Origin: Labedaea rhizosphaerae
Lineage (GTDB): Bacteria > Actinomycetota > Actinomycetes > Mycobacteriales > Pseudonocardiaceae
Direction of reading: 5' to 3'
NCBI RefSeq assembly: GCF_004362825.1
Contig: NZ_SNXZ01000002.1
Span: 1,111,365 to 1,175,364 of the forward strand
Length of the DNA: 64,000 bases
The notes below the pieces were generated by a model. That model did no database searches. It was not told the origin of the DNA and worked only from the letters and a program-made list of their open reading frames with translations. The stretch's first letter is position 1. Every line of letters begins with the position of its first letter. The position numbers were made by a program, and so were the translations under genes. This document shows, in pieces, positions 6,720 through 14,769 of the stretch.

Positions 6720-8024
6720 TCATCGAGCTTCCTCCAGGTCTTGGGTCGCGGCGGCGATCGCGGCGCCGAGGCCGGCGAGCGCCTCTTCCACCTCGTCGTC
6801 GGTCAGGGTCATCGGCGGCGCGAGCCGGATGACGTTGTTGTGCATGCCGCCCTTGCCCACCAACAGGTTCCGCGCCTTCGTGTGCTCCAGCACCCGGACC
6901 GCGGCGCGCGGGCTCGGCTCCTTGCCGCCGGGCTCGACCAGCTCGACGCCGATCATCAGGCCCTTGCCGCGCACGTCGCCGACGATGGGGTTGGCGGCGG
7001 CGATCTCCCGCAACCCGGCGAGCATCCGCGCGCCCTGGCGGGCCGCGTTGGCCTGCAGGTCGTGCTCCAGCACGTAGTCCAAAGTGGCGTGTGCGCCGGT
7101 GGCGGCGACCGGGTTGCCGCCGAAGGTGGAGATGGAGTTCGCGGTCAGGCAGTCCATGACGTCCTTGCGGGCGATCAGGCCGCCGATCGCGAGGCCGTTG
7201 CCCAGACCCTTGGCGAAGGTCATCATGTCCGGCACCACGTCGTGGGCCTGCATGCCCCAGAAGTGCTCGCCGGTGCGGCCCCAGCCGGTCTGCACCTCGT
7301 CGGAGATCAGCAGGATGCCGTACTCGCGCAGCACCTCGGCGAACGCGCCGAACAGGCCGTCGGGTGGCGTGCAGAACCCGCCGACGCCCTGGATCGGCTC
7401 GGCGATCATGCAGGCCACGTCGCCCGCCGTGGTCGTCTGGATGACGTCGCGCAGGTCGGCGACGCACGCCGCGATGTAGTCCTTTTCGGACAGTTCGCCG
7501 AACGGGCTGCGGTACGGGTAACCGCCGTGCACGTAGCTCACCTTCACCGGGGAGAGCGCGCTCGCCGCCCAGCCGCGGTTGCCGGTGATGCCGACGGTCG
7601 CGAACGCGCGGCCGTGGTAGGAGTTGCGCATCGCCAGCACCTGGTTGCTCCTGCGGTACTGGGTGGCAAGCATCAACGCGGTCTCGTTGGCCTCGGTGCC
7701 GGAGTTGGTGAAGAACACCTTGGCGTCCGGGATGCCCGAGAGCTTCGCGATCTTCTCGGCCAGCTCGACCTGCTGACGGATCAGGTAGAGCGTCGAGGTG
7801 TGCAGCACGCCGGTGTCCAGCTGCTTGCGCACCGCGTCGCTGATCTCGGCGACGTCGTAGCCGATGGCGTTGGTGAGGATGCCGGCGAAGAGGTCCAGGT
7901 AGGTGCGGCCGGTCGAATCGGTCACCCGGCGCCCGGCCGCGTGCACGATCTCGATGGGCTCCTCGTAGTAGAGCGCCAGCCAGTCGGGCAGCACGGCGCG
8001 GTGGCGATCGAGGAGTTCGGACAT
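6720..8024 (-). CDS. Class III omega-aminotransferase, probably beta-alanine transaminase
   Basis: A 434-residue PLP enzyme of class III. It has the substrate/cofactor loop NSGTEANETALMLA, SYHGRAFATVGITGN, the acidic PLP-pyridine motif LISDEVQTGWGRTGE, and the Schiff-base lysine in MMTFAKGLGNGLAIG. The start at 8024 is preceded by GGGAGGA. Aminotransferases of this type act on beta-alanine, 4-aminobutyrate or alanine:glyoxylate pairs. With MmsA downstream and dihydropyrimidinase and ureidopropionase nearby, beta-alanine (or 3-aminoisobutyrate) to malonate semialdehyde is the best fit. It is divergent from pucR and shares the 238-bp region between them. Exact amino donor and acceptor are inferred. 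Confidence 0.85.
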   Translation of the reverse strand: MSELLDRHRAVLPDWLALYYEEPIEIVHAAGRRVTDSTGRTYLDLFAGILTNAIGYDVAEISDAVRKQLDTGVLHTSTLYLIRQQVELAEKIAKLSGIPDAKVFFTNSGTEANETALMLATQYRRSNQVLAMRNSYHGRAFATVGITGNRGWAASALSPVKVSYVHGGYPYRSPFGELSEKDYIAACVADLRDVIQTTTAGDVACMIAEPIQGVGGFCTPPDGLFGAFAEVLREYGILLISDEVQTGWGRTGEHFWGMQAHDVVPDMMTFAKGLGNGLAIGGLIARKDVMDCLTANSISTFGGNPVAATGAHATLDYVLEHDLQANAARQGARMLAGLREIAAANPIVGDVRGKGLMIGVELVEPGGKEPSPRAAVRVLEHTKARNLLVGKGGMHNNVIRLAPPMTLTDDEVEEALAGLGAAIAAATQDLEEAR

Positions 8025-8156
8025 GTCGCGTGTCCTCCCGGAGGTTGGTGACGGCCGTTGCCGAGTGTGCTGGCCACCACGGCCAGGAACCATGCGCAAC
8101 ATGTATCGGCCTGACCGGCCGAGCCGTACAGTGTGTCCGCGTAGCCGAGTACCCCG

Positions 8157-8262
8157 CAACCGGCGGCCAAGGGGAACGAGACGCAGCTCGGCCACGGACG
8201 ACCTGTCGGCTGGACCTCGCCGACCCAACGCAACCATTTTCGGAAAATTCGGGGAGGCGGAA
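8157..8262 (+). promoter_or_regulatory. pucR leader with ATTTTC-G-GAAAAT palindrome, duplicated upstream of mmsA
   Basis: The stretch is the plus-strand counterpart of the mmsA leader (6566-6673). The palindrome ATTTTC/GAAAAT (8236-8248) lies immediately before GGGGAGG and is the position-matched partner of the palindrome before mmsA. Because the two copies lead a regulator and one of its likely targets, an autoregulated PucR operator is plausible. The same intergenic region must also hold the promoter for the divergent aminotransferase gene. Confidence 0.6.
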
Positions 8263-9930
8263 CTGTATCCGACGGTTGCTCAAGTGCTGGCCCTGCCGAT
8301 CGTGCGGCAGGGCAAGCCGACCGTGGTGGCCGGCCACGACGCCCTCGACCGGCGGGTGCGCTGGGTGCACGTCGCCGAGATCGCCGACATCGCGAACTTG
8401 CTGCGCGGCGGCGAGCTGGTCCTGACCACCGGCATCGCGCTGCCCGACGACGACGCCGCGCTGACCCGCTACATCGACGGCCTGGCCGAGATCGGGGTCG
8501 CGGGCGTGGTCGTCGAGCTGCTGCGGCACTGGAGCGACAAGCTGCCGACCGCTTTGGTCGATGCGGCCGAGCGGCACGGGCTGCCGCTGGTCACCCTGGC
8601 CAAGGAGACGCGCTACGTCGCCGTGACCGAGGCCGTGGTCGGGCTGATCGTCGAGGCGCAGGTGGCGGAGCTGCGGGCGGCCGAGCAGGTGCACGAGACG
8701 TTCACCGCGCTCACCGTGGCCGGCGCCGAGCCCGGCGAGGTGCTGCGTGAGGTCGCGCGGATCTCCGGGCTCCCCGTCGTGCTGGAGACGCTCGCGCACG
8801 AGGTCCTCGCCTACGACACCGCGGGCGCCGACCCGACCGAACTGCTGGACGGGTGGGCCGTCCGCTCGCGTGCGGTGTCGCTGACCGAGCGGACCAGCTA
8901 CGACGAGGAGACCGGCTGGCTGGTCACCGTGGTCGGCGCGCGCGGCAACGACTGGGGCCGGCTCGTGCTCGTCTGCGCGGGGACCAACCCCGGCCCGCCG
9001 CCGCACCGCCACGTCGTGGTCGCCGAGCGGGCCGCGTCGGCGCTGGCCGTGCACCGGCTGGTCACCCGGGACCGGGAGAGCCTCGAACGCCACGCCCACC
9101 GCAACCTGCTCACCGAACTGCTCGCGTCGCCGACCCAGCGTTCCGACCTCACGGCCCGCACCGCGGCCCTCGGCGTGCCGCTGGCCGGGCGGCGGTTGAT
9201 CGGCGTCGCCGTACGCCCGGCCACCACGGTGACCGGCACCGGCGCCAAGCCGGCGCCGTCGATGGCGACCCAGGCCGTGCTGCGCGACCTCGCCGAGGCC
9301 ACGGCGCTGGCCGCGCGCCGGGCCCGAGTGGCCGCGCTCGTCGGCGTCGTCGACGACACGAGCGTGCGCGCGCTGCTCTCGCTCACCCCGCAGGCCGACG
9401 AGGAGGCGGTGCTCGGCCGGCTGGCCGAGGCCCTGCACAAGGCGGCGGCCGCCACCGCCCGCGCGGTGCCGGTCGTGGTCGCCGCGGGCAGCACGGTCGC
9501 CGAGCCCGGCGGCGGGCGGCGCAGCCTGATCGAGGCCGCGGACATCGCGAAGGCCGCCGTGCGCGGCCCGGCCCCGGCCGGGGGCTACCACCGGCTGCGT
9601 GACGTCCGGTTGCGCGGGCTGCTCTACCTGTTGGCTGACGACGATCGTCTGTCGGCCTTCGCCGAACGCGAACTCGGGCCGCTGCTGGCGCGCGACCGCA
9701 AGCACGGCAGCCGATTGCTGGACACATTGCGGCACTACTGCGCGCACGGCGGGAACAAGTCGGCGGCAGCTGCCGCGGCACATATGTCGAGGACCGCATA
9801 TTACCAACAGCTGAGCCGGATCGAGCAGGTCCTCGGAGTGTCCATTGAGGACCCCGAGTCCATGTTGTCGCTGTATGTCGCGTTGCTCGCCTTAGAGGTC
9901 AACGAAGGCGAGCCGACGCCGCGGGATTGA
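8263..9930 (+). CDS. PucR-family transcriptional regulator of the pyrimidine-catabolism locus
   Basis: A 555-residue protein with PucR architecture: an N-terminal purine-catabolism-regulator-like domain (YPTVAQVLALPIVRQGKP... through about residue 125), a central GGDEF-like region, and a C-terminal PucR helix-turn-helix (LLDTLRHYCAHGGNKSAAAA then AHMSRTAYYQQLSRIEQVLG). Relatives begin MYPTV-VLALP, so the start falls at the CTG at 8263, five bases after GGGGAGG. No ATG, GTG or TTG lies at the right place, and the upstream sequence is the duplicated non-coding leader. In other actinomycetes PucR-type proteins regulate purine, pyrimidine or beta-alanine breakdown. Position between the aminotransferase and transporter genes supports that role. 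Confidence 0.85.
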   Translation: MYPTVAQVLALPIVRQGKPTVVAGHDALDRRVRWVHVAEIADIANLLRGGELVLTTGIALPDDDAALTRYIDGLAEIGVAGVVVELLRHWSDKLPTALVDAAERHGLPLVTLAKETRYVAVTEAVVGLIVEAQVAELRAAEQVHETFTALTVAGAEPGEVLREVARISGLPVVLETLAHEVLAYDTAGADPTELLDGWAVRSRAVSLTERTSYDEETGWLVTVVGARGNDWGRLVLVCAGTNPGPPPHRHVVVAERAASALAVHRLVTRDRESLERHAHRNLLTELLASPTQRSDLTARTAALGVPLAGRRLIGVAVRPATTVTGTGAKPAPSMATQAVLRDLAEATALAARRARVAALVGVVDDTSVRALLSLTPQADEEAVLGRLAEALHKAAAATARAVPVVVAAGSTVAEPGGGRRSLIEAADIAKAAVRGPAPAGGYHRLRDVRLRGLLYLLADDDRLSAFAERELGPLLARDRKHGSRLLDTLRHYCAHGGNKSAAAAAAHMSRTAYYQQLSRIEQVLGVSIEDPESMLSLYVALLALEVNEGEPTPRD

Positions 9931-10034
9931 CGACTTTCGTAGGTGGCCACTCGGCAAAACCGCCGGATAACGTGGAAAACGTCGCGCCCGGATTTGGCGT
10001 GACAAATGCATTGTCGTGCGAAGGGTAAAGCCAT

Positions 10035-10754
10035 ATGCGAAAGTCGAGGGTCATCGCGGCCGCGGCGGGAGCCGTGCTCGCGATGGGGATCGCATCGGCC
10101 GGTTACATCGCGACCGCTGATTCGTCACCGACGCCGAACATCATCGGTGGCACCACGGTGGATTCCGCACCGTGGGGGGCGCAGATCTTCTGGGACGACC
10201 AGACGGAGTACGGCGGCTTCGAGTGCTCGGGCACGATCATCTCCGCCGAGTGGGTGCTCACCGCGCAGCACTGCCTCAACGCGCCGGGCATGCACGTGAA
10301 GGTCGGCGACGTGGCGCTGGGCTCGGGCACCGAGTCCGCGGTCGACCGGCAGGAGGCGTCGCCCAACGGCGACATCGCCCTGTTGCACCTGGCCACGCCG
10401 ATCGACGCCGAGTACGTCCAGCTCGCGAACGCCGACCCCGCCGAGGGTGACACGAACCAGATCTACGGCTGGGGCCGCACCGAGGGCGACAGCCCGCCGA
10501 GCGACACCCTGAAGACCGCGGACGTGCAGGTCACCGGGACGAGCACGGACGCGTTCGGCGGCACGGCGATCGCCAGCAAGGGCGTGAGCGGTGCTTCGTG
10601 GCACGGCGACTCCGGTGGCCCGGAGATGGCCGGCGGCGTGCAGGTCGGCGTCTGCTCGACCGGGGAGAACTCGGGCAGCGACCCGAACGGCACGCAGAAC
10701 TACGCCAGCGTTGCCGCCAGCCGCGACTGGATCCAGCAGACCGCCGGGGTCTGA
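10035..10754 (+). CDS. Secreted trypsin-like serine protease (S1 family)
   Basis: A 239-residue preproprotein with a signal peptide (MRKSRVIAAAAGAVLAMGIA) and mature start near IIGGTTVDSAPWGAQIFW. The triad is visible: His in VLTAQHCL, Asp in NGDIALLHL and Ser in WHGDSGGPEM. Length and layout are typical of small chymotrypsin-fold proteases of actinomycetes. It is a likely extracellular protease. It lies in the middle of the pyrimidine locus but nothing links it to that pathway. A strong hairpin terminator follows at 10782, which isolates it from the transporter operon. Confidence 0.9.
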   Translation: MRKSRVIAAAAGAVLAMGIASAGYIATADSSPTPNIIGGTTVDSAPWGAQIFWDDQTEYGGFECSGTIISAEWVLTAQHCLNAPGMHVKVGDVALGSGTESAVDRQEASPNGDIALLHLATPIDAEYVQLANADPAEGDTNQIYGWGRTEGDSPPSDTLKTADVQVTGTSTDAFGGTAIASKGVSGASWHGDSGGPEMAGGVQVGVCSTGENSGSDPNGTQNYASVAASRDWIQQTAGV

Positions 10755-10781
10755 TGACCGGCACGTAACAGCCGCATAGCG

Positions 10782-10815
10782 CGAAGGGCGACGGCCACAC
10801 GGCCGTCGCCCTTCG
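10782..10815 (+). terminator. Strong hairpin terminator after the secreted protease
   Basis: A perfect 15-bp stem, CGAAGGGCGACGGCC (10782-10796), pairs with 10801-10815 across an ACAC loop. There is no long T-tract, as is usual in this GC range. Confidence 0.85.
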
Positions 10816-10979
10816 TCATGTCCGGGGCATGACAGGCAACGGGCAATGTGTTCGCCGTCACAGCCAACGGTGAACACTCTGCCACTGCCGGGCACCTCGG
10901 GATCACTCAACGATGCCGTGATGGACCCGGGTGACCGATCCCGGCTGCCGCATTGGGTACGAAGTGGAGTGAGCGCCCG

Positions 10980-12536
10980 ATGACCGACCAACTCGAACAA
11001 CGGGGGAACGCCGCGGGCCAGGTCGAGCTGCCGGCCGAGGCCTTGGCTTCGTTGGCGGACAGCCGCTTCTACAACGTCGAGCTCGCACCCGTGCCCGTCG
11101 AGAAGCGCACGTGGTCGACCTACAACTACTTCGCGCTGTGGATGGGCATGGCGCACAACATCCCCAGCTACCTGCTGGCGTCCTCGCTGGTGCTGATGGG
11201 GATGAGCTGGCTGCAGGCGTTCCTGACCATCACGGTCGCGAACCTGGTGGTGCTGATCCCGATGCTGTTGAACAGCCACGCGGGCACCAAGTACGGCATC
11301 CCGTTCCCGGTGTTCGCCCGCGCGTTCTACGGCGTGCGCGGGGCGAACCTGGCGGCGTTGCTACGGGCTTTCATCGCCTGCGGCTGGTTCGGCATCCAGA
11401 CCTGGGTCGGCGGTGAGGCGCTCTTCGTGATCATCGGGCGGCTCACCGGCGACGGCTGGACCAACTCCGCGCAGGTCGCGGGCCAGCACTGGACGTTGTG
11501 GCTCTGCTTCGCCCTGTTCTGGGTCGTGCAGATGCTGATCATCTGGCGCGGCATGGAGGCCATCCGCCGGTTCGAGAACTGGACCGCTCCCCTGGTGTCC
11601 CTCGGCTTCATCATCATGTTGATCTACGTGCTGGTGAAGGCCGGTGGCGTCGGTCCGATCCTGTCGCAGCCCTCGAAGCTCGGCTGGGGCAGCGACTTCT
11701 GGAAGGTGCTCGCGCCGACGCTGATGGCGATGATCGCGTTCTGGTCCACGCTCTCGCTGAACATGCCCGACTTCACCCGGTTCAGCCGCGGCCAGCGCCA
11801 GCAGGTGCGCGGTCAGGTTCTCGGCCTGCCGACCACGATGTCGTTCATCGCGCTGGTCGCCATCCTGACCACGTCGGGCGGGCAGGTGCTCTACGGCGAC
11901 GCGATCTGGGACCCGGCGCAACTGGCCAGCAAGTTCGACAGCTCGCTGGTCGTGGTGGTCGCGCTGATCGCCCTGGTGCTCGCCACGATCTCGGCGAACC
12001 TCGCGGCCAACGTGGTCAGCCCGTCCTACGACTTCTCCAACGCGTTCCCGCGCAAGATCACGTTCGCGCTCGGCGGGCTGATCACCGGCGTGATCGGCAT
12101 CCTGATGCAGCCGTGGCGGCTGCTGGCCAACGCCGACGTCTACATCAACGGCTGGCTGACCTTCTACGGCGGTCTGCTCGGCGCGGTCGCGGGCGTGCTG
12201 ATCGCCGGGTACTGGGCGCACGCGCGGACCCGGCTCGAGCTCGCCGACCTCTACCGCGAGAGCGGCCGGTACTGGTTCACCGGCGGCTGGAACTGGCGCG
12301 CGGTGCTCGCGACGCTGATCGGCGCCGTGCTCGCGGTCGGCGGCGCGTACACCAAGGCCGGAACGTCCGGCCCGTTCCCCGAGGACGGGATGATCCCGTT
12401 CCTCAAGTGGTTCTACGACTACAGCTGGGTGGCCGGCCTCGTGATGGCGTTCGTGGTCTACCTGGCGCTCGTGACGACCAGCACCGGGCGGGCCACCGCG
12501 CCGGTTCGGCTACAGGAAGGAGAGGCCAGTGCCTGA
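10980..12536 (+). CDS. NCS1-family nucleobase/hydantoin:cation symporter
   Basis: A 518-residue membrane transporter with about 12 hydrophobic segments. The NCS1 hallmark is clear near the N-terminus: KRTWSTYNYFALWMGMAHNI followed by PSYLLASSLVLMGMSW. Further segments include LLRAFIACGWFGIQTWVGGEA and a NMPDFTRFSRGQRQQ loop typical of the family. It would import uracil, allantoin or a 5-substituted hydantoin with a cation. The ATG at 10980 is preferred to 10953. It starts an operon whose next gene overlaps by 8 nt. Context with ureidopropionase and dihydropyrimidinase makes uracil/thymine or dihydro forms the likely cargo. Confidence 0.9.
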   Translation: MTDQLEQRGNAAGQVELPAEALASLADSRFYNVELAPVPVEKRTWSTYNYFALWMGMAHNIPSYLLASSLVLMGMSWLQAFLTITVANLVVLIPMLLNSHAGTKYGIPFPVFARAFYGVRGANLAALLRAFIACGWFGIQTWVGGEALFVIIGRLTGDGWTNSAQVAGQHWTLWLCFALFWVVQMLIIWRGMEAIRRFENWTAPLVSLGFIIMLIYVLVKAGGVGPILSQPSKLGWGSDFWKVLAPTLMAMIAFWSTLSLNMPDFTRFSRGQRQQVRGQVLGLPTTMSFIALVAILTTSGGQVLYGDAIWDPAQLASKFDSSLVVVVALIALVLATISANLAANVVSPSYDFSNAFPRKITFALGGLITGVIGILMQPWRLLANADVYINGWLTFYGGLLGAVAGVLIAGYWAHARTRLELADLYRESGRYWFTGGWNWRAVLATLIGAVLAVGGAYTKAGTSGPFPEDGMIPFLKWFYDYSWVAGLVMAFVVYLALVTTSTGRATAPVRLQEGEASA

Positions 12537-13371
12537 GATCATCAGGGCGGGCCTGGTCCAGCAACGCTGGACCGGTGACAAGGAGTCCATGATCGCCAAC
12601 GCGGTGCGCGCCATCGAGAGCGCGGCCTCGCAGGGCGCCCAGGTGGTCTGCTTGCAGGAACTGTTCTACGGCCCCTACTTCTGCCAGGTGCAGGACGCGG
12701 ACTTCTACTCCTACACCGAGGCCATCCCGGACGGCCCGACCACGAAGCTCATGCAGGACGTCGCGAAGCAGCACGGCGTCGTGCTGATCGTGCCGATGTA
12801 CGAAGAGGAACACCCCGGCGTCTACTACAACACCGCCGCGGTCATCGACGCCGACGGCAAGTACCTCGGCATGCACCGCAAGAACCACATCCCGCAGGTG
12901 AAGGGCTTCTGGGAGAAGTTCTACTTCCGGCCCGGCAACCTCGGCTACCCGGTGTTCGAGACCGCGGTCGGCAAGATCGGCGTCTACATCTGCTACGAGC
13001 GCCACTTCCCCGAGGGCTGGCGGGCGCTCGGCCTGGGCGGCGCGCGGATCGTGTTCAACCCGTCGGCCACCAGCCGCGGGCTGAGCGAATACCTGTGGCG
13101 CCTGGAGCAGACCTCGGCGGCCGTGGCCAACGAGTACTTCGTCGGCACCATCAACCGGGTCGGCGTGGAACCGTTGGGTGACAACGACTTCTACGGCCAG
13201 TCCTACTTCGCCGACCCGCGCGGGCAGATCATCGGCGAGGCCGCGTCGGACACCGAGGAAGAGGTGGTGGTCCGCGACCTCGACATGGGTCAGCTCGCCG
13301 AGGTCCGCGACCTGTGGCAGTTCTACCGCGACCGCCGCCCGGACACCTACGACTCGCTGACGAGGCCGTGA
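12529..13371 (+). CDS. Beta-ureidopropionase (N-carbamoyl-beta-alanine amidohydrolase, nitrilase superfamily)
   Basis: A 280-residue carbon-nitrogen hydrolase. The Glu-Lys-Cys triad is readable: Glu44 in VVCLQELFYGPYF, Lys118 in MHRKNHIPQVKGFWEK and Cys155 in GVYICYERHFPEG. The NPSATSRGLSEYLW and DNDFYGQSYFADPRG segments are characteristic of the beta-ureidopropionase branch. It hydrolyses N-carbamoyl-beta-alanine to beta-alanine, CO2 and ammonia. The GTG start lies inside the end of the transporter gene after AAGGAGAGG, and the dihydropyrimidinase starts one base after its stop, so the genes are co-translated. Confidence 0.9.
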   Translation: MPEIIRAGLVQQRWTGDKESMIANAVRAIESAASQGAQVVCLQELFYGPYFCQVQDADFYSYTEAIPDGPTTKLMQDVAKQHGVVLIVPMYEEEHPGVYYNTAAVIDADGKYLGMHRKNHIPQVKGFWEKFYFRPGNLGYPVFETAVGKIGVYICYERHFPEGWRALGLGGARIVFNPSATSRGLSEYLWRLEQTSAAVANEYFVGTINRVGVEPLGDNDFYGQSYFADPRGQIIGEAASDTEEEVVVRDLDMGQLAEVRDLWQFYRDRRPDTYDSLTRP

Positions 13372-13372
13372 C

Positions 13373-14758
13373 ATGCGAACGCTGATCAAGGGCGGCACGG
13401 TGGTCAACGCCACCGGCGCCGTCGTCGCCGACGTCCTCGTCGAGGACGAGACGATCGCCGCCGTCGCGGCACCCGGCGTGTTCGAGAACGCCGACAAGGT
13501 GATCGACGCGGCCGGCAAGTACGTGATCCCCGGCGGCATCGACGCCCACACCCACATGGAGATGCCCTTCGGCGGCACGTTCTCCGCCGACACGTTCGCC
13601 ACCGGCACCACGGCCGCGGCGTGGGGTGGCACGACCACGATCATCGACTTCGCGGTGCAGGCCAAGGGCACCTCGCTGCTGTCCACACTGGACAAGTGGC
13701 ACGAGAAGGCCGACGCCCACTGCGCGGTCGACTACGGCTTCCACATGATCGTGTCCGACGTGAACGACACGTCGCTCAAGGAGATGGAGTCCTGCATCGC
13801 GGCGGGCGTGAACAGCTTCAAGATGTTCATGGCCTACCCCGGCGTCTTCTACGCCACCGACGGGGAAATCCTGCGTGCGATGCAGAAGGCCACCGACACC
13901 GGCGCGATGATCATGATGCACGCGGAGAACGGCATCGCGATCGACCAGCTCGTCGCGCAAGCGATTGCCGCCGGGCGCACCGATCCGGTCGAGCACGGCC
14001 TGACCCGGCCGCCGGAGCTGGAGGGCGAGGCGACGTCGCGAGCGATCCAGCTCGCGAAGGTGACCGGCGCGCCGCTCTACATCGTGCACCTGTCGGCGCG
14101 GCACGCCCTCGCGGCCGTGGCGCAGGCACGCGACGCCGGGCAGAACGTGTTCGCCGAGACCTGCCCGCAGTACCTGTTCCTGTCCCTGGACGACCTGGCC
14201 AAGCCGGACTTCGAGGGCGCCAAGTACGTCGCGTCTCCCCCGCTGCGGCCCAAGGACCACCAGGACGACCTGTGGCGGGGCCTGCGCACCAACGACCTGT
14301 CCGTGGTGTCCACCGACCACTGTCCGTTCTGCTTCGTGGAGCAGAAGGAACTGGGGCGCGGCGACTTCTCCAAGATCCCCAACGGGATGCCGGGCGTCGA
14401 GCACCGGATGGACCTGCTGCACCAGGGCGTGGTCGGCGGGAAGATCTCGCTGGCGCGCTGGGTGGAGGTCGCGTCGACCACGCCGGCCCGGATGTTCGGG
14501 CTGTACCCGCGCAAGGGCGTCATCGCGCCGGGCGCCGACGCCGACATCGTGGTCTACGACCCGCAGGCGACCACCCACGTGTCGGCCGAGACCCACCACA
14601 TGAACGTGGACTACTCGGCCTACGAGGGCTGGGAGCTCAAGGGCAAGGTCGACACGGTGCTGTCGCGGGGCTCGGTCGTGATCGCCGGCAACGCCTTCCA
14701 CGGCCGCGAGGGCCACGGGAAGTTCCTGTCGCGCGACCTGTCGCAGTACTTGGTCTGA
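13373..14758 (+). CDS. hydA: Dihydropyrimidinase / D-hydantoinase
   Basis: A 461-residue cyclic amidohydrolase. Metal ligands are visible: His59 and His61 in GGIDAHTHMEMPFGG, carboxylated Lys150 in VNSFKMFMAY, the histidines of IMMHAENG and LYIVHLSARHAL, and the Asp of VVSTDHCPFCF. It opens dihydrouracil or dihydrothymine (or 5-substituted hydantoins) to the N-carbamoyl amino acid, the substrate of the preceding gene's enzyme. Length is normal for the family. It follows the ureidopropionase gene with one base between them and precedes the LLM oxidoreductase by 11 bp. Confidence 0.93.
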   Translation: MRTLIKGGTVVNATGAVVADVLVEDETIAAVAAPGVFENADKVIDAAGKYVIPGGIDAHTHMEMPFGGTFSADTFATGTTAAAWGGTTTIIDFAVQAKGTSLLSTLDKWHEKADAHCAVDYGFHMIVSDVNDTSLKEMESCIAAGVNSFKMFMAYPGVFYATDGEILRAMQKATDTGAMIMMHAENGIAIDQLVAQAIAAGRTDPVEHGLTRPPELEGEATSRAIQLAKVTGAPLYIVHLSARHALAAVAQARDAGQNVFAETCPQYLFLSLDDLAKPDFEGAKYVASPPLRPKDHQDDLWRGLRTNDLSVVSTDHCPFCFVEQKELGRGDFSKIPNGMPGVEHRMDLLHQGVVGGKISLARWVEVASTTPARMFGLYPRKGVIAPGADADIVVYDPQATTHVSAETHHMNVDYSAYEGWELKGKVDTVLSRGSVVIAGNAFHGREGHGKFLSRDLSQYLV

Positions 14759-14769
14759 AAGGGACGGTC

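Noticed and set aside
6562-9807. 1081-codon minus-strand open frame
   Set aside because: It crosses the mmsA leader, the aminotransferase gene, pucR and their promoters in another frame. Its composition is a GC-rich shadow (long Arg/Gly/Ala runs), and true genes in this stretch have clear motifs.
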